From Streptomyces sp. MH60 (GTDB taxonomy: Bacteria; Actinomycetota; Actinomycetes; Streptomycetales; Streptomycetaceae): a stretch of 64,000 bases of DNA. A program made the position numbers and the translations under genes. Each line of letters begins with the position of its first letter. The stretch's first letter is position 1. Below, in pieces: positions 34,228 to 42,940 of this stretch. The notes beneath the pieces are model-generated. The model was not told where the DNA came from. It did no database searches and saw only the letters and a list, made by a program, of their open reading frames with translations. The stretch is from contig NZ_MULI01000021.1 in assembly GCF_002939385.1 (NCBI RefSeq), positions 1-64,000 on the forward strand, read 5' to 3'.

Positions 34228-35190
34228 CTAAGGGGTCAGTACGATCCGCCCGAACACCTCGCCCGCGTCCATCTTCCGGTGCGCCGCGGCCGCCTGGTCC
34301 AGGGGCAGCACCTCGTGCACGACGGTCTCGATCTCCCCCCGGCCCGCGGCGGCGAACTGCGCGGCCCGCACGGCCCGCAGGTCCGCTCCCGGGACGGTGG
34401 CGGCGCTGAAGGTGGCGAACGACATCGACTTCTGGAAGGACGCCATCAGACGCGTGCCGAAGTCCGCGGGCGGCTGCCCCGCGACGGCGCCGACCACCAC
34501 CATCCTGCCGTTCGGCGCGAGCCTGGTGAAGAAGGAGGGCAGGTCGGCTCCCGCCACGATGTCCACGATGACGTCGAAGGACTCGGGAGCGTCCGCGTCG
34601 CCCTCGCCGGAGCGGTCCAGGACGTGGGTCGCGCCGAGCCCGCGCAGCCGCTCGCCGCGCGCGGCCGACGAGGTCGTGACCGCCACCGCCGCGGCACCGC
34701 CACGCGCCGCGAGCTGGACCGTCATGATGCCGATGCTGCCGGCCGCGCCCCGCACCAGCACGTTCTCACCCGCGGTGAAGTGGGCGTGGGCGAGTCCGAA
34801 GTGCGCCACCACCCCGGCACTCCCGAGCGTCACCGCGTCCAGGGCGGACAGTCCCTCGGGGAGCGGAAGGACGTCGTGGACCGGGGCGGTCGCCTGCTCG
34901 GCGTAGCCGCCTCCCACGCCGGTCTGGGCCCACACGCGCCGACCGGTCCAGGAGGCGTCGACGCCCGCGCCGACCGCCGTGACGGTGCCCACCACCTCGC
35001 CGCCGGGGACATGTCCCTCCTGGAATCCGTAGGAGGCGAGCGCGCCGCTGCGCATGGCGACGTCGGCACCGCTGACGCCGATCGTCTCCGTCGCGACCAG
35101 CACCTGTCCCGCGGCGGGCACGGGGACGGGGAGGTCGACGAGCGCCATCCCCTCGGGTCCGCCGAACGCCCGGATCGCCACTGCCTTCAT
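34228..35190 (-). CDS. Zinc-independent medium-chain dehydrogenase (quinone oxidoreductase type)
   Basis: A 320-residue NADPH-dependent oxidoreductase of the medium-chain family. MKAVAIRAFGGPEGM at the start and the nucleotide-binding VLVRGAAGSIGIMTVQLAA are diagnostic. The cysteine and histidine zinc ligands of alcohol dehydrogenases are missing, as in the quinone oxidoreductase branch. GGAG lies six bases before the ATG. It is divergent from a TetR gene over about 108 bp, so it is the most likely target of that regulator, perhaps in detoxifying an electrophile. Confidence 0.9.
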   Translation of the reverse strand: MKAVAIRAFGGPEGMALVDLPVPVPAAGQVLVATETIGVSGADVAMRSGALASYGFQEGHVPGGEVVGTVTAVGAGVDASWTGRRVWAQTGVGGGYAEQATAPVHDVLPLPEGLSALDAVTLGSAGVVAHFGLAHAHFTAGENVLVRGAAGSIGIMTVQLAARGGAAAVAVTTSSAARGERLRGLGATHVLDRSGEGDADAPESFDVIVDIVAGADLPSFFTRLAPNGRMVVVGAVAGQPPADFGTRLMASFQKSMSFATFSAATVPGADLRAVRAAQFAAAGRGEIETVVHEVLPLDQAAAAHRKMDAGEVFGRIVLTP

Positions 35191-35277
35191 TCGCCACTCC
35201 TTGCTCGCCGAAGCCATGCCGCCATGTCCTCGGGTACTGGGGCCCGTGCTCTTCGGACGTTAACGGACGCCCCCGTC

Positions 35278-35292
35278 CACTTCGCTAAAGTG
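35278..35292. promoter_or_regulatory. Candidate TetR operator over its own promoter
   Basis: CACTT-CGCTA-AAGTG is an inverted repeat that contains a -10-like TAAAGT (35286-35291) about seven bases before the proposed GTG start at 35299. A repressor here would shut off its own gene and possibly the divergent oxidoreductase. Confidence 0.5.
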
Positions 35293-35298
35293 AGAGTG

Positions 35299-35916
35299 GT
35301 GACCGATCATTTGCCTCACACCCTGCGCGCCGACGCCGAGGACAACCGCGAGCGCATCCTCGGCGCGGCCCGCGCGCTGTTCGCGGCCGAGGGGCTGCGG
35401 GTGCCGATGCGGGAAGTCGCCCGGCGGGCCGGCGTCGGGCCCGCCACCCTCTACCGGCGTTTCCCGACCAAGCAGGAACTGGTCACCGAGGCCTTCAGGG
35501 ACCAGCTGCGCGCGTGCCGGACGATCGTGGACGAGGGCCTGGCCCACCCCGATCCCTGGGCCGGTTTCCGCCTCGTCGTCGAGAAGACCTGTGAGCTGCA
35601 CGCCCGGCACCTGGGTTTCACCGAGGCGTTCATGGCGGCCTACCCGGACGCGATGGACTTCGCCGCCGCCCGCGCGTACTCGCTGGAGTCCGTCGGTGAA
35701 CTGGCCCGTCGGGCCCAGGGCGACGGCGGTCTGCGCCCCGACTTCGTGCTGGACGACCTCATCCTCATGATCATGGCCAACCGGGGTATCCACGCCCTGT
35801 CGACGGCCGCCCGCGTCGCGGCTTCCCGGCGCTTCGCCGCACTGGTGATCCAGGCGTTCAAGGCCTCCCCCGAGCACGCGCCGCTCCCGCCGGTGCCACG
35901 GCTGGCGCCCGCGTGA
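35299..35916 (+). CDS. TetR-family regulator
   Basis: A 205-residue repressor. The N-terminal helix-turn-helix is residues 15-60 (ERILGAARALFAAEGLRVPM, then VGPATLYRRFPTKQEL). The ligand domain ends in a proline-rich tail. Three in-frame GTG codons (35290, 35296, 35299) could start it; 35299 fits a leaderless transcript from the TAAAGT box and gives the usual short arm before the first helix. It is divergent from the quinone-oxidoreductase-like gene. Confidence 0.88.
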   Translation: MTDHLPHTLRADAEDNRERILGAARALFAAEGLRVPMREVARRAGVGPATLYRRFPTKQELVTEAFRDQLRACRTIVDEGLAHPDPWAGFRLVVEKTCELHARHLGFTEAFMAAYPDAMDFAAARAYSLESVGELARRAQGDGGLRPDFVLDDLILMIMANRGIHALSTAARVAASRRFAALVIQAFKASPEHAPLPPVPRLAPA

Positions 35917-35981
35917 ACCCGACTGGCCCAGTCCGGCCCCGGCGGGCGTTTCCCCCGGGGTCTCCGTTCGTTGGGACGGAC

Positions 35982-36185
35982 ATGATCAAGAAGCTCGCCT
36001 GTGTCGCCGTCATGGCCACCGCTCTGCTGGTCTCCGCTCCCGTCGCCGAGGCCGCTCCCGTGCCCGACCCGTCCGCCGGTGTTCCCGGTGGTCCGCTCCT
36101 GGACGGACTCCTGGGATCGCTGGAGGTCGGGCACCCGGCCACCTCACCGCAGTCGCTCCTCCCCCAGGGTCTCCTCGGCAGGTGA
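35982..36185 (+). CDS. Small secreted peptide precursor
   Basis: A 67-residue product with a clear signal peptide (MIKKLACVAVMATALLVSAP, cleavage near AEA). The mature part of about 43 residues is proline-, glycine- and leucine-rich (LLDGLLGSLEV, SLLPQGLLGR) and has no cysteine. GGGACGGA lies just before the ATG. Short exported proteins of this style are common in Streptomyces, and none I recognise has a known role. A very strong terminator follows ten bases after the stop, supporting a discrete transcript. Confidence 0.7.
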   Translation: MIKKLACVAVMATALLVSAPVAEAAPVPDPSAGVPGGPLLDGLLGSLEVGHPATSPQSLLPQGLLGR

Positions 36186-36194
36186 AACGCACGG

Positions 36195-36232
36195 GGCGGA
36201 GGGGGTGATTGCGCGCAATCGCCCCCTCCGCC
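36195..36232 (+). terminator. Strong terminator after the small secreted peptide gene
   Basis: GGCGGAGGGGG pairs with CCCCCTCCGCC, and the stem continues through TGATTG/CAATCG to a tight loop, about 17 paired positions in all, followed by TT. Confidence 0.85.
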
Positions 36233-36352
36233 TTCGATGACCGGTTCGGCGCTCCGCTCCACCGGCCCCTCCCGGGCCCGCCAGACCGCGGCAGGCTTCC
36301 CGTAACCAGCGTCCGGGAGTCTCCAGGGAGTCATTCAACGTGGGAGGCTCCA

Positions 36353-37207
36353 GTGAAGTTCGCGAGCAAGAGGCGTGCCGGTGTGGTCGTGGCCGTGCTG
36401 AGTGGTCTGGCACTGGCGGCGACATCGACGACCGCGCAGGCCGCGACCGGTCCCGACGTCATCGCCCACCGCGGCTCCTCGGGCATGGCACCCGAGAACA
36501 CCGCCGCCGCCATCGACCTCGCCGTCCGCCAACGCGCCGACTACGTCGAAATCGACGTCCAGCGCACCAAGGACGGCAAACTCGTCAACTTCCACGACTG
36601 CACCATGGAACGCACCACCGACATCGAAGACCTCTACCCCGGACGCCCCCGCTACCGCGTCTCCGACTTCACCTGGAACGAACTCCGCCACCTCGACGCC
36701 GGCTCCTGGTTCCACGACGACTACACAGGCGAACCGATCATCACCCTCGACGACGTCATCCACCACATCCAGCACACCCGCACCGGACTCCTCGCCGAAA
36801 TCAGCCCCTGCAGCCAGTACGGCACCACCGTCGCCACCGACCTCGCCGACACCCTGCACGGCAAACCCCGCTACGTCCGCGAAGCCCTCGCCCGGAAGCA
36901 ACTGGCCGTGCAGTCCTTCCAGACCGACGACGCCCGCACCTTCCACACCGCCCAGCCCGACATCCCCATCGGCATCCTCGACGCCGACCGCCCCACCGAC
37001 ACCGAACTGACCGAACTCAGCCAGTGGGCCGACCAGATCAACCCCCAGCACACCGTCACCGACCAGACCCTCGTCGACCGCGTCCACCAACTCGGCATGG
37101 ACATCAACGTCTGGACCGTCGACGAACCCGGCGCCATCCGCACCATGGCCGGCCTCGGCGTCGACGGCATCATCACCGACTACCCCCAGACCCTCACCCG
37201 ACGGTAG
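36353..37207 (+). CDS. Secreted glycerophosphodiester phosphodiesterase (copy 2)
   Basis: A 284-residue exported GlpQ-like enzyme, nearly identical to the gene at 10259 after the first dozen residues. The signal peptide starts with a different, lysine-rich n-region (KFASKRRAG) but shares the core and AQA cleavage site. The catalytic residues of copy 1 are all conserved. Differences are few: KQL for HRL mid-protein, TM for KM near the end. GTG 36353 has GGGAGG five bases upstream. Unlike copy 1 it stands alone with its own ribosome site. Its codon use shows the same NNC/GAA bias, unlike its neighbours. Confidence 0.95.
   Translation: MKFASKRRAGVVVAVLSGLALAATSTTAQAATGPDVIAHRGSSGMAPENTAAAIDLAVRQRADYVEIDVQRTKDGKLVNFHDCTMERTTDIEDLYPGRPRYRVSDFTWNELRHLDAGSWFHDDYTGEPIITLDDVIHHIQHTRTGLLAEISPCSQYGTTVATDLADTLHGKPRYVREALARKQLAVQSFQTDDARTFHTAQPDIPIGILDADRPTDTELTELSQWADQINPQHTVTDQTLVDRVHQLGMDINVWTVDEPGAIRTMAGLGVDGIITDYPQTLTRR
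36384..37204 (+). repeat. Long direct repeat, copy 2 (phosphodiesterase gene)
   Basis: Partner of 10290-11110. The match breaks off sharply inside both signal-peptide codings upstream and at the stop codons downstream, so the repeat covers coding sequence only. Confidence 0.93.
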
Positions 37208-37250
37208 CGGGGCACGGGAAACCGGCTTTGACACACATCGCCATCGGGCG

Positions 37251-37279
37251 TTGACTGTCCGTACGGCGCAGCGTATGCC
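37251..37279 (+). promoter_or_regulatory. Candidate vegetative promoter
   Basis: TTGACT (37251-37256) and TATGCC (37274-37279) are 17 bp apart, about 50 bp before the small gene at 37329. Confidence 0.4.
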
Positions 37280-37328
37280 GCTCCGGGGAACCCGGTGATC
37301 CAAGCAACCCAGGAAAGCGGCACACGAC

Positions 37329-37673
37329 ATGTATGACCAGACGCGCGCACAGCAGCCCCCGGACCGGGACCGTGACCGCGCCGAGCGCCGTTCCGCGGCG
37401 CCGGACGCGCTCCTGCCGTCGGCGGAACGGGACGCGGTCCTGGACCGCCTCCGCAAGGCCATCAACACCTTCGCCGACGCACCGCACGACGCGCTGGCGG
37501 AGGCGGAGGGTGCCTTCGACGAGGCCGCCGCCCACCTCGCGAACGCCCTCGCGGAGCGGCGTCGTGCCCTGCACGAGAGTTGGCAGGACCAGGACCCCGA
37601 GGCGCAGGCCGAGGAACTCCGGCTCGCCCTGCGGCAGTACCGGGAGATCACGCAGCGGCTGATCCGCATGTGA
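37329..37673 (+). CDS. Small helical hypothetical protein
   Basis: A 114-residue, highly charged protein, predicted almost fully helical after residue 30 (RDAVLDRLRKAINTFADAPH, EAAAHLANALAERRRALHES). No signal, membrane span or cysteine is present. Similar small proteins occur in Streptomyces without known function. A promoter-like pair precedes it and AGGAAAG lies about 11 bases before the ATG. Its last 26 bp overlap, tail to tail, the formylglycine-generating-enzyme gene. Confidence 0.65.
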   Translation: MYDQTRAQQPPDRDRDRAERRSAAPDALLPSAERDAVLDRLRKAINTFADAPHDALAEAEGAFDEAAAHLANALAERRRALHESWQDQDPEAQAEELRLALRQYREITQRLIRM

Positions 37674-38646
37674 CGGCCGCGTCGTTGGCGCAGCGGAAGC
37701 CGAGGTTGCCGGACGAGGAGTCCGGGGTGTTGGAGGAGCGGGCGGCCACCCGGTAGCGGTTGCAGTAGGAGTCGTGGCAGAGGTAGGAGCCGCCGCGCAG
37801 GACCCTGGCCGTCCCGGTCCCTGGTCCGCGCGGATCCGCGGCCGGGGACTCGGCGTAGTAGGACGGCGAGAACCAGTCGGAGCACCATTCCCACACGTTG
37901 CCCGCGGTGTTCCACAGGCCGTGGCCGTTGGGCCGGTAGGACTTGACCGGCGCGGTGGTGAGGTGTCCGTCCTCGGCCGTGTTGACGTGGGGGAAGCGGC
38001 CCTGCCAGATGTTGCAGCGCCACCGGCCGCCGGGGGTCAGTTCGTCGCCCCAGGCGTAGCGGCGGCCGGCCAGTCCCCCGCGGGCGGCGTACTCCCACTC
38101 GGCCTCGGTGGGCAGCCGCTTGCCGGCCCACCGCGCGTAGGCGGCGGCGTCGTTCCAGGAGACGTGGACGACGGGATGGTTCGGCCGGCCGGTGATGTCG
38201 GAGCGGGCGCCCTCGGGGCGGCGCCAGTGGGCGCCCCGCACGTTGATCCACCAGGGTGCGCCGGCGGCGTTGCCGAGGACGTCGGCGGCGGGGGCGGCGA
38301 CCACCAGGTGGAAGACCGCCGACGAACCGAAGCGTTCGGCGTCGGTCACATGGCCGGTCGCCTTGACGAAGGCGGCGAACCGGGCGTTGGTGACGGCGGT
38401 CTCGTCGATGTGGAAGGGCTCCAGACGCACCGTGTGCACGGGTGTCTCGCCGTCGGCCGGGTATCCCTCCCCGAAGGCGTCCCCCATGGCGAACTCACCG
38501 CCCGCCAGGCGCACCTGGCCGCGAGTCGAGCGCGGACGGGCGGCCGGTCCCGGTGCCGCGAGGGGCGCGGCGGGCGCGGCAGGCGTGGTGTCCACGGCGA
38601 CGGATGCCGTCGCGGGGGCGCAGCACGGGCGGTGAGTACGGGTCAT
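37648..38646 (-). CDS. Formylglycine-generating enzyme (sulfatase maturase)
   Basis: A 332-residue copper-dependent FGE of the SUMF1 type, which oxidises the Cys of CxPxR in nascent sulfatases to formylglycine. After an alanine/proline-rich start, MGDAFGEGYPADGETPVH, HPVVHVSWNDAAAYARWAGK and LPTEAEWEYAARGG are core FGE stretches. The two active-site cysteines are Cys290 and Cys295 in SYLCHDSYCNRYR, matching the catalytic pair of the Streptomyces coelicolor enzyme, so this is an active-type FGE and not one of the many FGE-fold proteins lacking them. GAGG precedes the ATG. It follows its likely client, the sulfatase gene, by 31 bp. Confidence 0.95.
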   Translation of the reverse strand: MTRTHRPCCAPATASVAVDTTPAAPAAPLAAPGPAARPRSTRGQVRLAGGEFAMGDAFGEGYPADGETPVHTVRLEPFHIDETAVTNARFAAFVKATGHVTDAERFGSSAVFHLVVAAPAADVLGNAAGAPWWINVRGAHWRRPEGARSDITGRPNHPVVHVSWNDAAAYARWAGKRLPTEAEWEYAARGGLAGRRYAWGDELTPGGRWRCNIWQGRFPHVNTAEDGHLTTAPVKSYRPNGHGLWNTAGNVWEWCSDWFSPSYYAESPAADPRGPGTGTARVLRGGSYLCHDSYCNRYRVAARSSNTPDSSSGNLGFRCANDAAVTCGSAAA

Positions 38647-38677
38647 CGGTCCTCGAATCGTTCGCGTGCCCGGCCCG

Positions 38678-40231
38678 CTACGCCTTGTACGTGGACTCGT
38701 CGAGCCCGCTCAGGGTCGGGTCGTGTCCCACCTCGCCCACGTCGTACATCGACGTCATCCAGTGGTAGAAGTTGTCGCCGCGTTCCCGCAGGACGTCGTA
38801 CAGCCGGCGCATCATGCGGCCGCGGACCTCCGCCTGTTCCGGATGGGCGTAGACGTTCTGCAGCTCGTCCGGGTCGGTGTGCAGGTCGTACAGCTCGTTG
38901 ACGGAGTCGGGGTTGACGACGAGTTTGTAGCGGTCCTCGCGCAGCATGCGCTGCGGGTAGGGGAAGTGGTGGCCGTGGAACTCGCAGACGATGTCCTCGT
39001 CCCAGTCCACCGCCTCGCCCCGCACGAGGGGCAGCAGGCTGCGCGAGTCGACGGCGGGTTTCGGGTCGAGGCCCGCCAGTTCGAGGATGGTGGCGGTGCA
39101 GTCGAGGAGGCTGACGAACTCGTCGCGCACCTGTCCACCGGGTGCGCCCGGGACCCGGAGCAGGCCGGGCGTGCGGTAGATGTCCTCGTACATCGCCGGG
39201 CCCTTGTCGTGCAGCCGGTGCGAGCCGGTGAACTCGCCGTGGTCGCAGGTGAAGAACACCGCCGTGTCCTCGACGAGGCCGAGCCGTTCCATGGCCGCCA
39301 TGACCCGGCCGATCTGTTGGTCGATGAGGGCCACGTAGCCCCAGTAGACGGCGATGAGCTTGCGGGTGGTCTCGATGGGCATCGTGTCGAAGGTCCAGTG
39401 CGCGCTGTAGTTGCGCTGGACCGGGGGTTTGCCCTCGAAGGTCTCGGACACCGACCGCGGCAGTTCCACGTCCGCGGGGTCGACCAGGTCGAAGTACGCG
39501 TCGGGCAGGATGTACGGCAGGTGCGGTCCGAAGAAGTGCAGGGCCAGGAAGAAGGGCCGGTCGCGGTCGTGGGCGTCGGCGGCGTACCGCTCCAGTTGCT
39601 CGATGGCGCGGGTGGCCAGGTAGTGCTCGAAGGTGGCCTCGACCGGCTGGTGCAGCCGGGCGGCGAGCAGGTTGCCGGGGCCGCCGTTGGGCAGGGTGCC
39701 GCGGACCCGGTCGCTGATCTCGTACGGGGGCAGTCCGCGTTCGGCGAGGTAGGCGAGGTAGTCCGGGTGGTCGACGGGGTTGTGCCAGCCGGGGAGTTCG
39801 GGGCCGTCGAAGCCGTAGTCGGCCGCGGTGCGCCGGTTGCCGGCGTGCCACTTGCCGAACAGGCCGCAGTTGTAGCCGTGTTCGCGCAGTGCGCGGGAGA
39901 AGGCGAACTGGTCCTCGGCCAGGTCTTCGAGATAGCCGACGTTGCGTTCGTGGTTGGCGAGGAGCTTGTGCCGGAAGGGTGCCTGGCCGGTCAGGAGGCT
40001 GGCGCGGGCCGGGGTGCAGATGGCGGTGGGGGTGTACCAGCGGTCGAAGCGGGTTCCCGTGGCGGCCAGTTCGTCGAGCGCGGGGGTGTGGGCCAGTGGG
40101 TTGCCGTAGGCGCCGAGGGTGTCCGTGCGGTGCTGGTCGGTCATCAGGAAGAGGATGTTCTTCCGGGACGCCCCGGACTGCGCACCGGGCTGCACACCGG
40201 ACTGGGCGCCGGGCTGGTTCTCTCGCGTCAC
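38678..40231 (-). CDS. Type I sulfatase
   Basis: A 517-residue sulfatase of the alkaline-phosphatase superfamily. The maturation signature CTPAR is at residues 72-76, so Cys72 would become formylglycine. Asp32 in FLMTDQHR and Asp-His in TCDHGEFTGSH are calcium ligands. The C-terminus (MTSMYDVGEVGHDPTLSGLD) resembles aryl- and choline-sulfatase-like bacterial enzymes. There is no signal peptide, so it acts on imported sulfate esters. The first 21 residues contain a QPGAQSG repeat. Its GTG overlaps the stop of the binding-protein gene (GTGA), tying its synthesis to the transporter. Substrate is not predictable. Confidence 0.93.
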   Translation of the reverse strand: MTRENQPGAQSGVQPGAQSGASRKNILFLMTDQHRTDTLGAYGNPLAHTPALDELAATGTRFDRWYTPTAICTPARASLLTGQAPFRHKLLANHERNVGYLEDLAEDQFAFSRALREHGYNCGLFGKWHAGNRRTAADYGFDGPELPGWHNPVDHPDYLAYLAERGLPPYEISDRVRGTLPNGGPGNLLAARLHQPVEATFEHYLATRAIEQLERYAADAHDRDRPFFLALHFFGPHLPYILPDAYFDLVDPADVELPRSVSETFEGKPPVQRNYSAHWTFDTMPIETTRKLIAVYWGYVALIDQQIGRVMAAMERLGLVEDTAVFFTCDHGEFTGSHRLHDKGPAMYEDIYRTPGLLRVPGAPGGQVRDEFVSLLDCTATILELAGLDPKPAVDSRSLLPLVRGEAVDWDEDIVCEFHGHHFPYPQRMLREDRYKLVVNPDSVNELYDLHTDPDELQNVYAHPEQAEVRGRMMRRLYDVLRERGDNFYHWMTSMYDVGEVGHDPTLSGLDESTYKA

Positions 40232-41229
40232 TTGCCCGCTCCCGTGAAGAGGTCGCCGGTGTAGTAGGTCTTCGGGTCGGCGGGCTTCTTGAGTTTGCCG
40301 GCGTCGACGAAGTAGTCGTTCATGCCCTGGAGCCATTTCACGACGGTGCCGTCCTGGGTCAGCTTGTCGAGCTCCGCCACGCTGAGCACCTTGTTGTTCG
40401 CGGCGTCCGCCTCGACCTGGTCGACGGGGATCTTCAGCTTGTCGGCGGTGAGCTTGATCGCCTCGTCGGTGTGCTCGGCGCGGAACGTCATGGCCTCGCG
40501 CAGTACGGCGAGGACCTTCTTGGTCTTCTCCGGCTGGTCGGCCACCACCTTGTTGCCCGCGACGAACGCCGTGGGGAAGGAGACGTCGTCTTCGAAGTCG
40601 GCGTTCTTGGCGAGTTCGACCAGGTCGGGGACCTGCTTCTTGATCGTCGCCGCGGCCGGGTACCAGAAGCCGGCGCCGTCGACCTGCTGAGAGGAGAAGG
40701 CGGAGACGATGGTGGACGGGTCCATGGGGACGACCTTCAGGTCCTCCTTGGTCATCCCGGCCTTCTCCAGGGCGAGGGAGAGGATCATGTCGCCGGAGGT
40801 GCCCTCGGGTACGGCGACGGTCTTGCCCTTGAGCTGCCGCATCGAGGTGATGCCCGGCTGGGCGAGGACCCGGTCGGAGTTGCCGAGGGTGTTGATGGCG
40901 ACGACCTTGGCCTGGCCGGAGGCGGGCAGCCACATGGCGCCGGGGCCTATGTAGCCGAAGTCGAGGTTGTTCGTGCCCAGGGCCTGGATCTGGAGCGGCC
41001 CGTTGGTGAAGACCTTGGTGTCCGCCGACAGCCCGTGCTTCTTCCACAGGCCCTTGGCCTCGGCGATGGCGATCAGGCTGGCGCCGTTGAAGTCGTTGAT
41101 GTAGCCGAAGCGCACCTTGTCCGACGATCCGCCGGAGGACGAGCCGCCGCCGCACGCGGCGAGCAGCGCCATCGCGGCCACGCCGGCGAGGGTGGTGGTG
41201 AGGCTTCTGCGGGTGAGGGCGGGTGACAT
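40228..41229 (-). CDS. SsuA/NMT1-type ABC substrate-binding lipoprotein
   Basis: A 333-residue binding protein of the sulfonate/nitrate/taurine-type family. The signal has a twin arginine (LTRRSL) and lipobox LLAAC. RFGYINDFNGASLIAIAEAK, then LQIQALGTNNLDFGYIGPGA and GKTVAVPEGTSGDMIL are family patterns. ATG 41229 is preferred because AAGGGA lies nine bases upstream and it gives a normal-length signal; ATG 41253 overlaps the ATPase stop as ATGA and is a real alternative. Given the sulfatase directly downstream, the ligand is probably an organosulfate rather than a sulfonate. Confidence 0.92.
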   Translation of the reverse strand: MSPALTRRSLTTTLAGVAAMALLAACGGGSSSGGSSDKVRFGYINDFNGASLIAIAEAKGLWKKHGLSADTKVFTNGPLQIQALGTNNLDFGYIGPGAMWLPASGQAKVVAINTLGNSDRVLAQPGITSMRQLKGKTVAVPEGTSGDMILSLALEKAGMTKEDLKVVPMDPSTIVSAFSSQQVDGAGFWYPAAATIKKQVPDLVELAKNADFEDDVSFPTAFVAGNKVVADQPEKTKKVLAVLREAMTFRAEHTDEAIKLTADKLKIPVDQVEADAANNKVLSVAELDKLTQDGTVVKWLQGMNDYFVDAGKLKKPADPKTYYTGDLFTGAGK

Positions 41230-41249
41230 GGCGGTGAGTCCCTTCCGGG

Positions 41250-42062
41250 TCATGATGTCGGGGCGTGGGAACCGGAAAGGGCGGCGGTGCGGCCTTCCTG
41301 GTGGTAGACGGAGTGCCAGACGCGGTTGCGCAGCGCGGCGAACTCGGGGCTGAGCCGGAAGGCCTCGTCGCGCTCGATGGCGGGGTCGACGTCGACGACG
41401 TCGTAGACGCGCCCTGGGCGGGCGGCCATCACGATGACCCGGTTGGCCAGGAACACGGCCTCGTCGACGTCGTGGGTGATGAACAGGACGGTGCGCTTGT
41501 CCTGGCTCCAGGTCTTGAGCAGCTGCTCCTGGAGCTTGACCCGGGTGAGCGCGTCGAGGGCGCCGAAGGGTTCGTCCATCAGCAGGATCGAGGGGTCGAC
41601 GGCGTAGGCGCGGGCGATGGCGCAGCGCTGGCGCATGCCGCCGGAGAGGGTCTTGGGGAGCGCGTCGGCGAAGCGTTCCAGGCCGACCAGTTCGATGAAG
41701 TGCTCCGCCCTGGCGCGGCGTTCCTGTTTCGGCACGCGCGTGGTCCTGAGGCCGAACTCGACGTTCTGGCGCACGGTCAGCCAGGGGAAGAGGGCGTACT
41801 GCTGGAAGATGACGCCGCGTTCGGGTCCGGGGCCCGAGACGGGGGCGCCGTCCACCAGGGCCCGGCCGGCGGTGGGTGTCTCCAGCCCGGCGAGGATGTT
41901 CATCAGGGTGCTCTTGCCGCAGCCCGAGGGACCCACGACGGTGACGAACTCGTGGTCGGCGATGTCGAGGCAGACGTCGTCGAGGGCGGTGAAGGTCTCC
42001 CGGCCCAGCGAGAAGGTCTTGGTCACGTGCTGGACGGAGATCTTGGCGGGTGTGCTGGTCAT
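41250..42062 (-). CDS. SsuB/TauB-type ABC transporter ATPase
   Basis: A 270-residue ATP-binding subunit. Walker A is GPSGCGKST, the Q-loop region [13 protein letters not shown], the signature LSGGMRQR and Walker [12 protein letters not shown]. The [17 protein letters not shown] end is typical of the nitrate/sulfonate/taurine group. Its ATG (42062) overlaps the permease stop as ATGA. Confidence 0.95.
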   Translation of the reverse strand: MTSTPAKISVQHVTKTFSLGRETFTALDDVCLDIADHEFVTVVGPSGCGKSTLMNILAGLETPTAGRALVDGAPVSGPGPERGVIFQQYALFPWLTVRQNVEFGLRTTRVPKQERRARAEHFIELVGLERFADALPKTLSGGMRQRCAIARAYAVDPSILLMDEPFGALDALTRVKLQEQLLKTWSQDKRTVLFITHDVDEAVFLANRVIVMAARPGRVYDVVDVDPAIERDEAFRLSPEFAALRNRVWHSVYHQEGRTAALSGSHAPTS

Positions 42063-42940
42063 CGGCGTTCCTGCCATCGGGTGAGCCGGCGTTCGGCGAG
42101 GAGGAGGACCCGGTCCATGAGGAGACCGAGGATCCCGATCGAGATGAGCCCGACGAAGATGGTCGGGAGGTCGTAGTAGAGCTGGGCGTTCTGCATGCGG
42201 TAGCCGAGGCCCTCCTGGGCGGCGATCAGCTCGGCGGCGACCAGGGTGGCCCAGGCCGAGCCGAGGCCGACGCGCATGCCGACGAGGATGAACGGGGTGG
42301 ACGCCGGCACCACCACGCGGGCGAAGATCGTGGCGTCGCCCGCGCCCAGCACCCGGGCGGCGTTGATCAGGGTGCGGTCGACGTTCACCACGCCCTGGAA
42401 GGTGGAGATCACGCAGGCCAGGAACGCGGCGAGGAAGATGACGAAGATCTTCGGTGTCTCGTCGATGCCCATGGCGACCACGGCCAGGGGGATGATCGCC
42501 AGCGGCGGGATGGTGCGGAAGAACTGGATCCAGGGTTCGATCAGTCCGCGCAGGATGCCGTACCAGCCCATCAGGAAGCCCACCGGGACGGCCACGGCCG
42601 TGCCCAGGGCGAAGCCGAGGAGGACCCGGGTCAGGCTGGCCAGCGCGTCGTCGGCGAGCGTCCCGTCGCTGATCAGGGTGCCCGCCCGGGAGACGACTTC
42701 CGGCGGCGTGGGCAGTTTGAAACCGGCGGAGGCGAGGGCCCACCAGAGCGCGATGCCGAGCGCGACGGACACGGCGTTCAGGGCGAGGGGCAGCCCGCGC
42801 CGGCCGGAACGGGAGCGTCGCGGCGCGGACGTGACGGCGTCCGCCGGGGTGTCGCCCGCCTCGGCGCCGGGTGAGGCCCCGGGCCGTTGCTCGGGCCGCG
42901 GGTGCCGCTCGTCGGCGCTCCGCTTGTCAAGGACGGACAT
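42059..42940 (-). CDS. SsuC/TauC-type ABC permease
   Basis: A 293-residue permease. A long disordered N-terminus of about 60 residues precedes six spans ([20 protein letters not shown] first). The EAA-like loop [20 protein letters not shown] and [18 protein letters not shown] are family hallmarks. ATG 42940 has GGAG six bases upstream. Its first 14 bases overlap the end of the ROK gene, so the operon is continuous. Confidence 0.94.
   Translation of the reverse strand: MSVLDKRSADERHPRPEQRPGASPGAEAGDTPADAVTSAPRRSRSGRRGLPLALNAVSVALGIALWWALASAGFKLPTPPEVVSRAGTLISDGTLADDALASLTRVLLGFALGTAVAVPVGFLMGWYGILRGLIEPWIQFFRTIPPLAIIPLAVVAMGIDETPKIFVIFLAAFLACVISTFQGVVNVDRTLINAARVLGAGDATIFARVVVPASTPFILVGMRVGLGSAWATLVAAELIAAQEGLGYRMQNAQLYYDLPTIFVGLISIGILGLLMDRVLLLAERRLTRWQERR

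Noticed and set aside
36335-38251. A 638-residue minus-strand frame spanning the second phosphodiesterase and part of the FGE gene
   Set aside because: It is a shadow of two real genes on opposite strands; its sequence changes character at the gene boundary.
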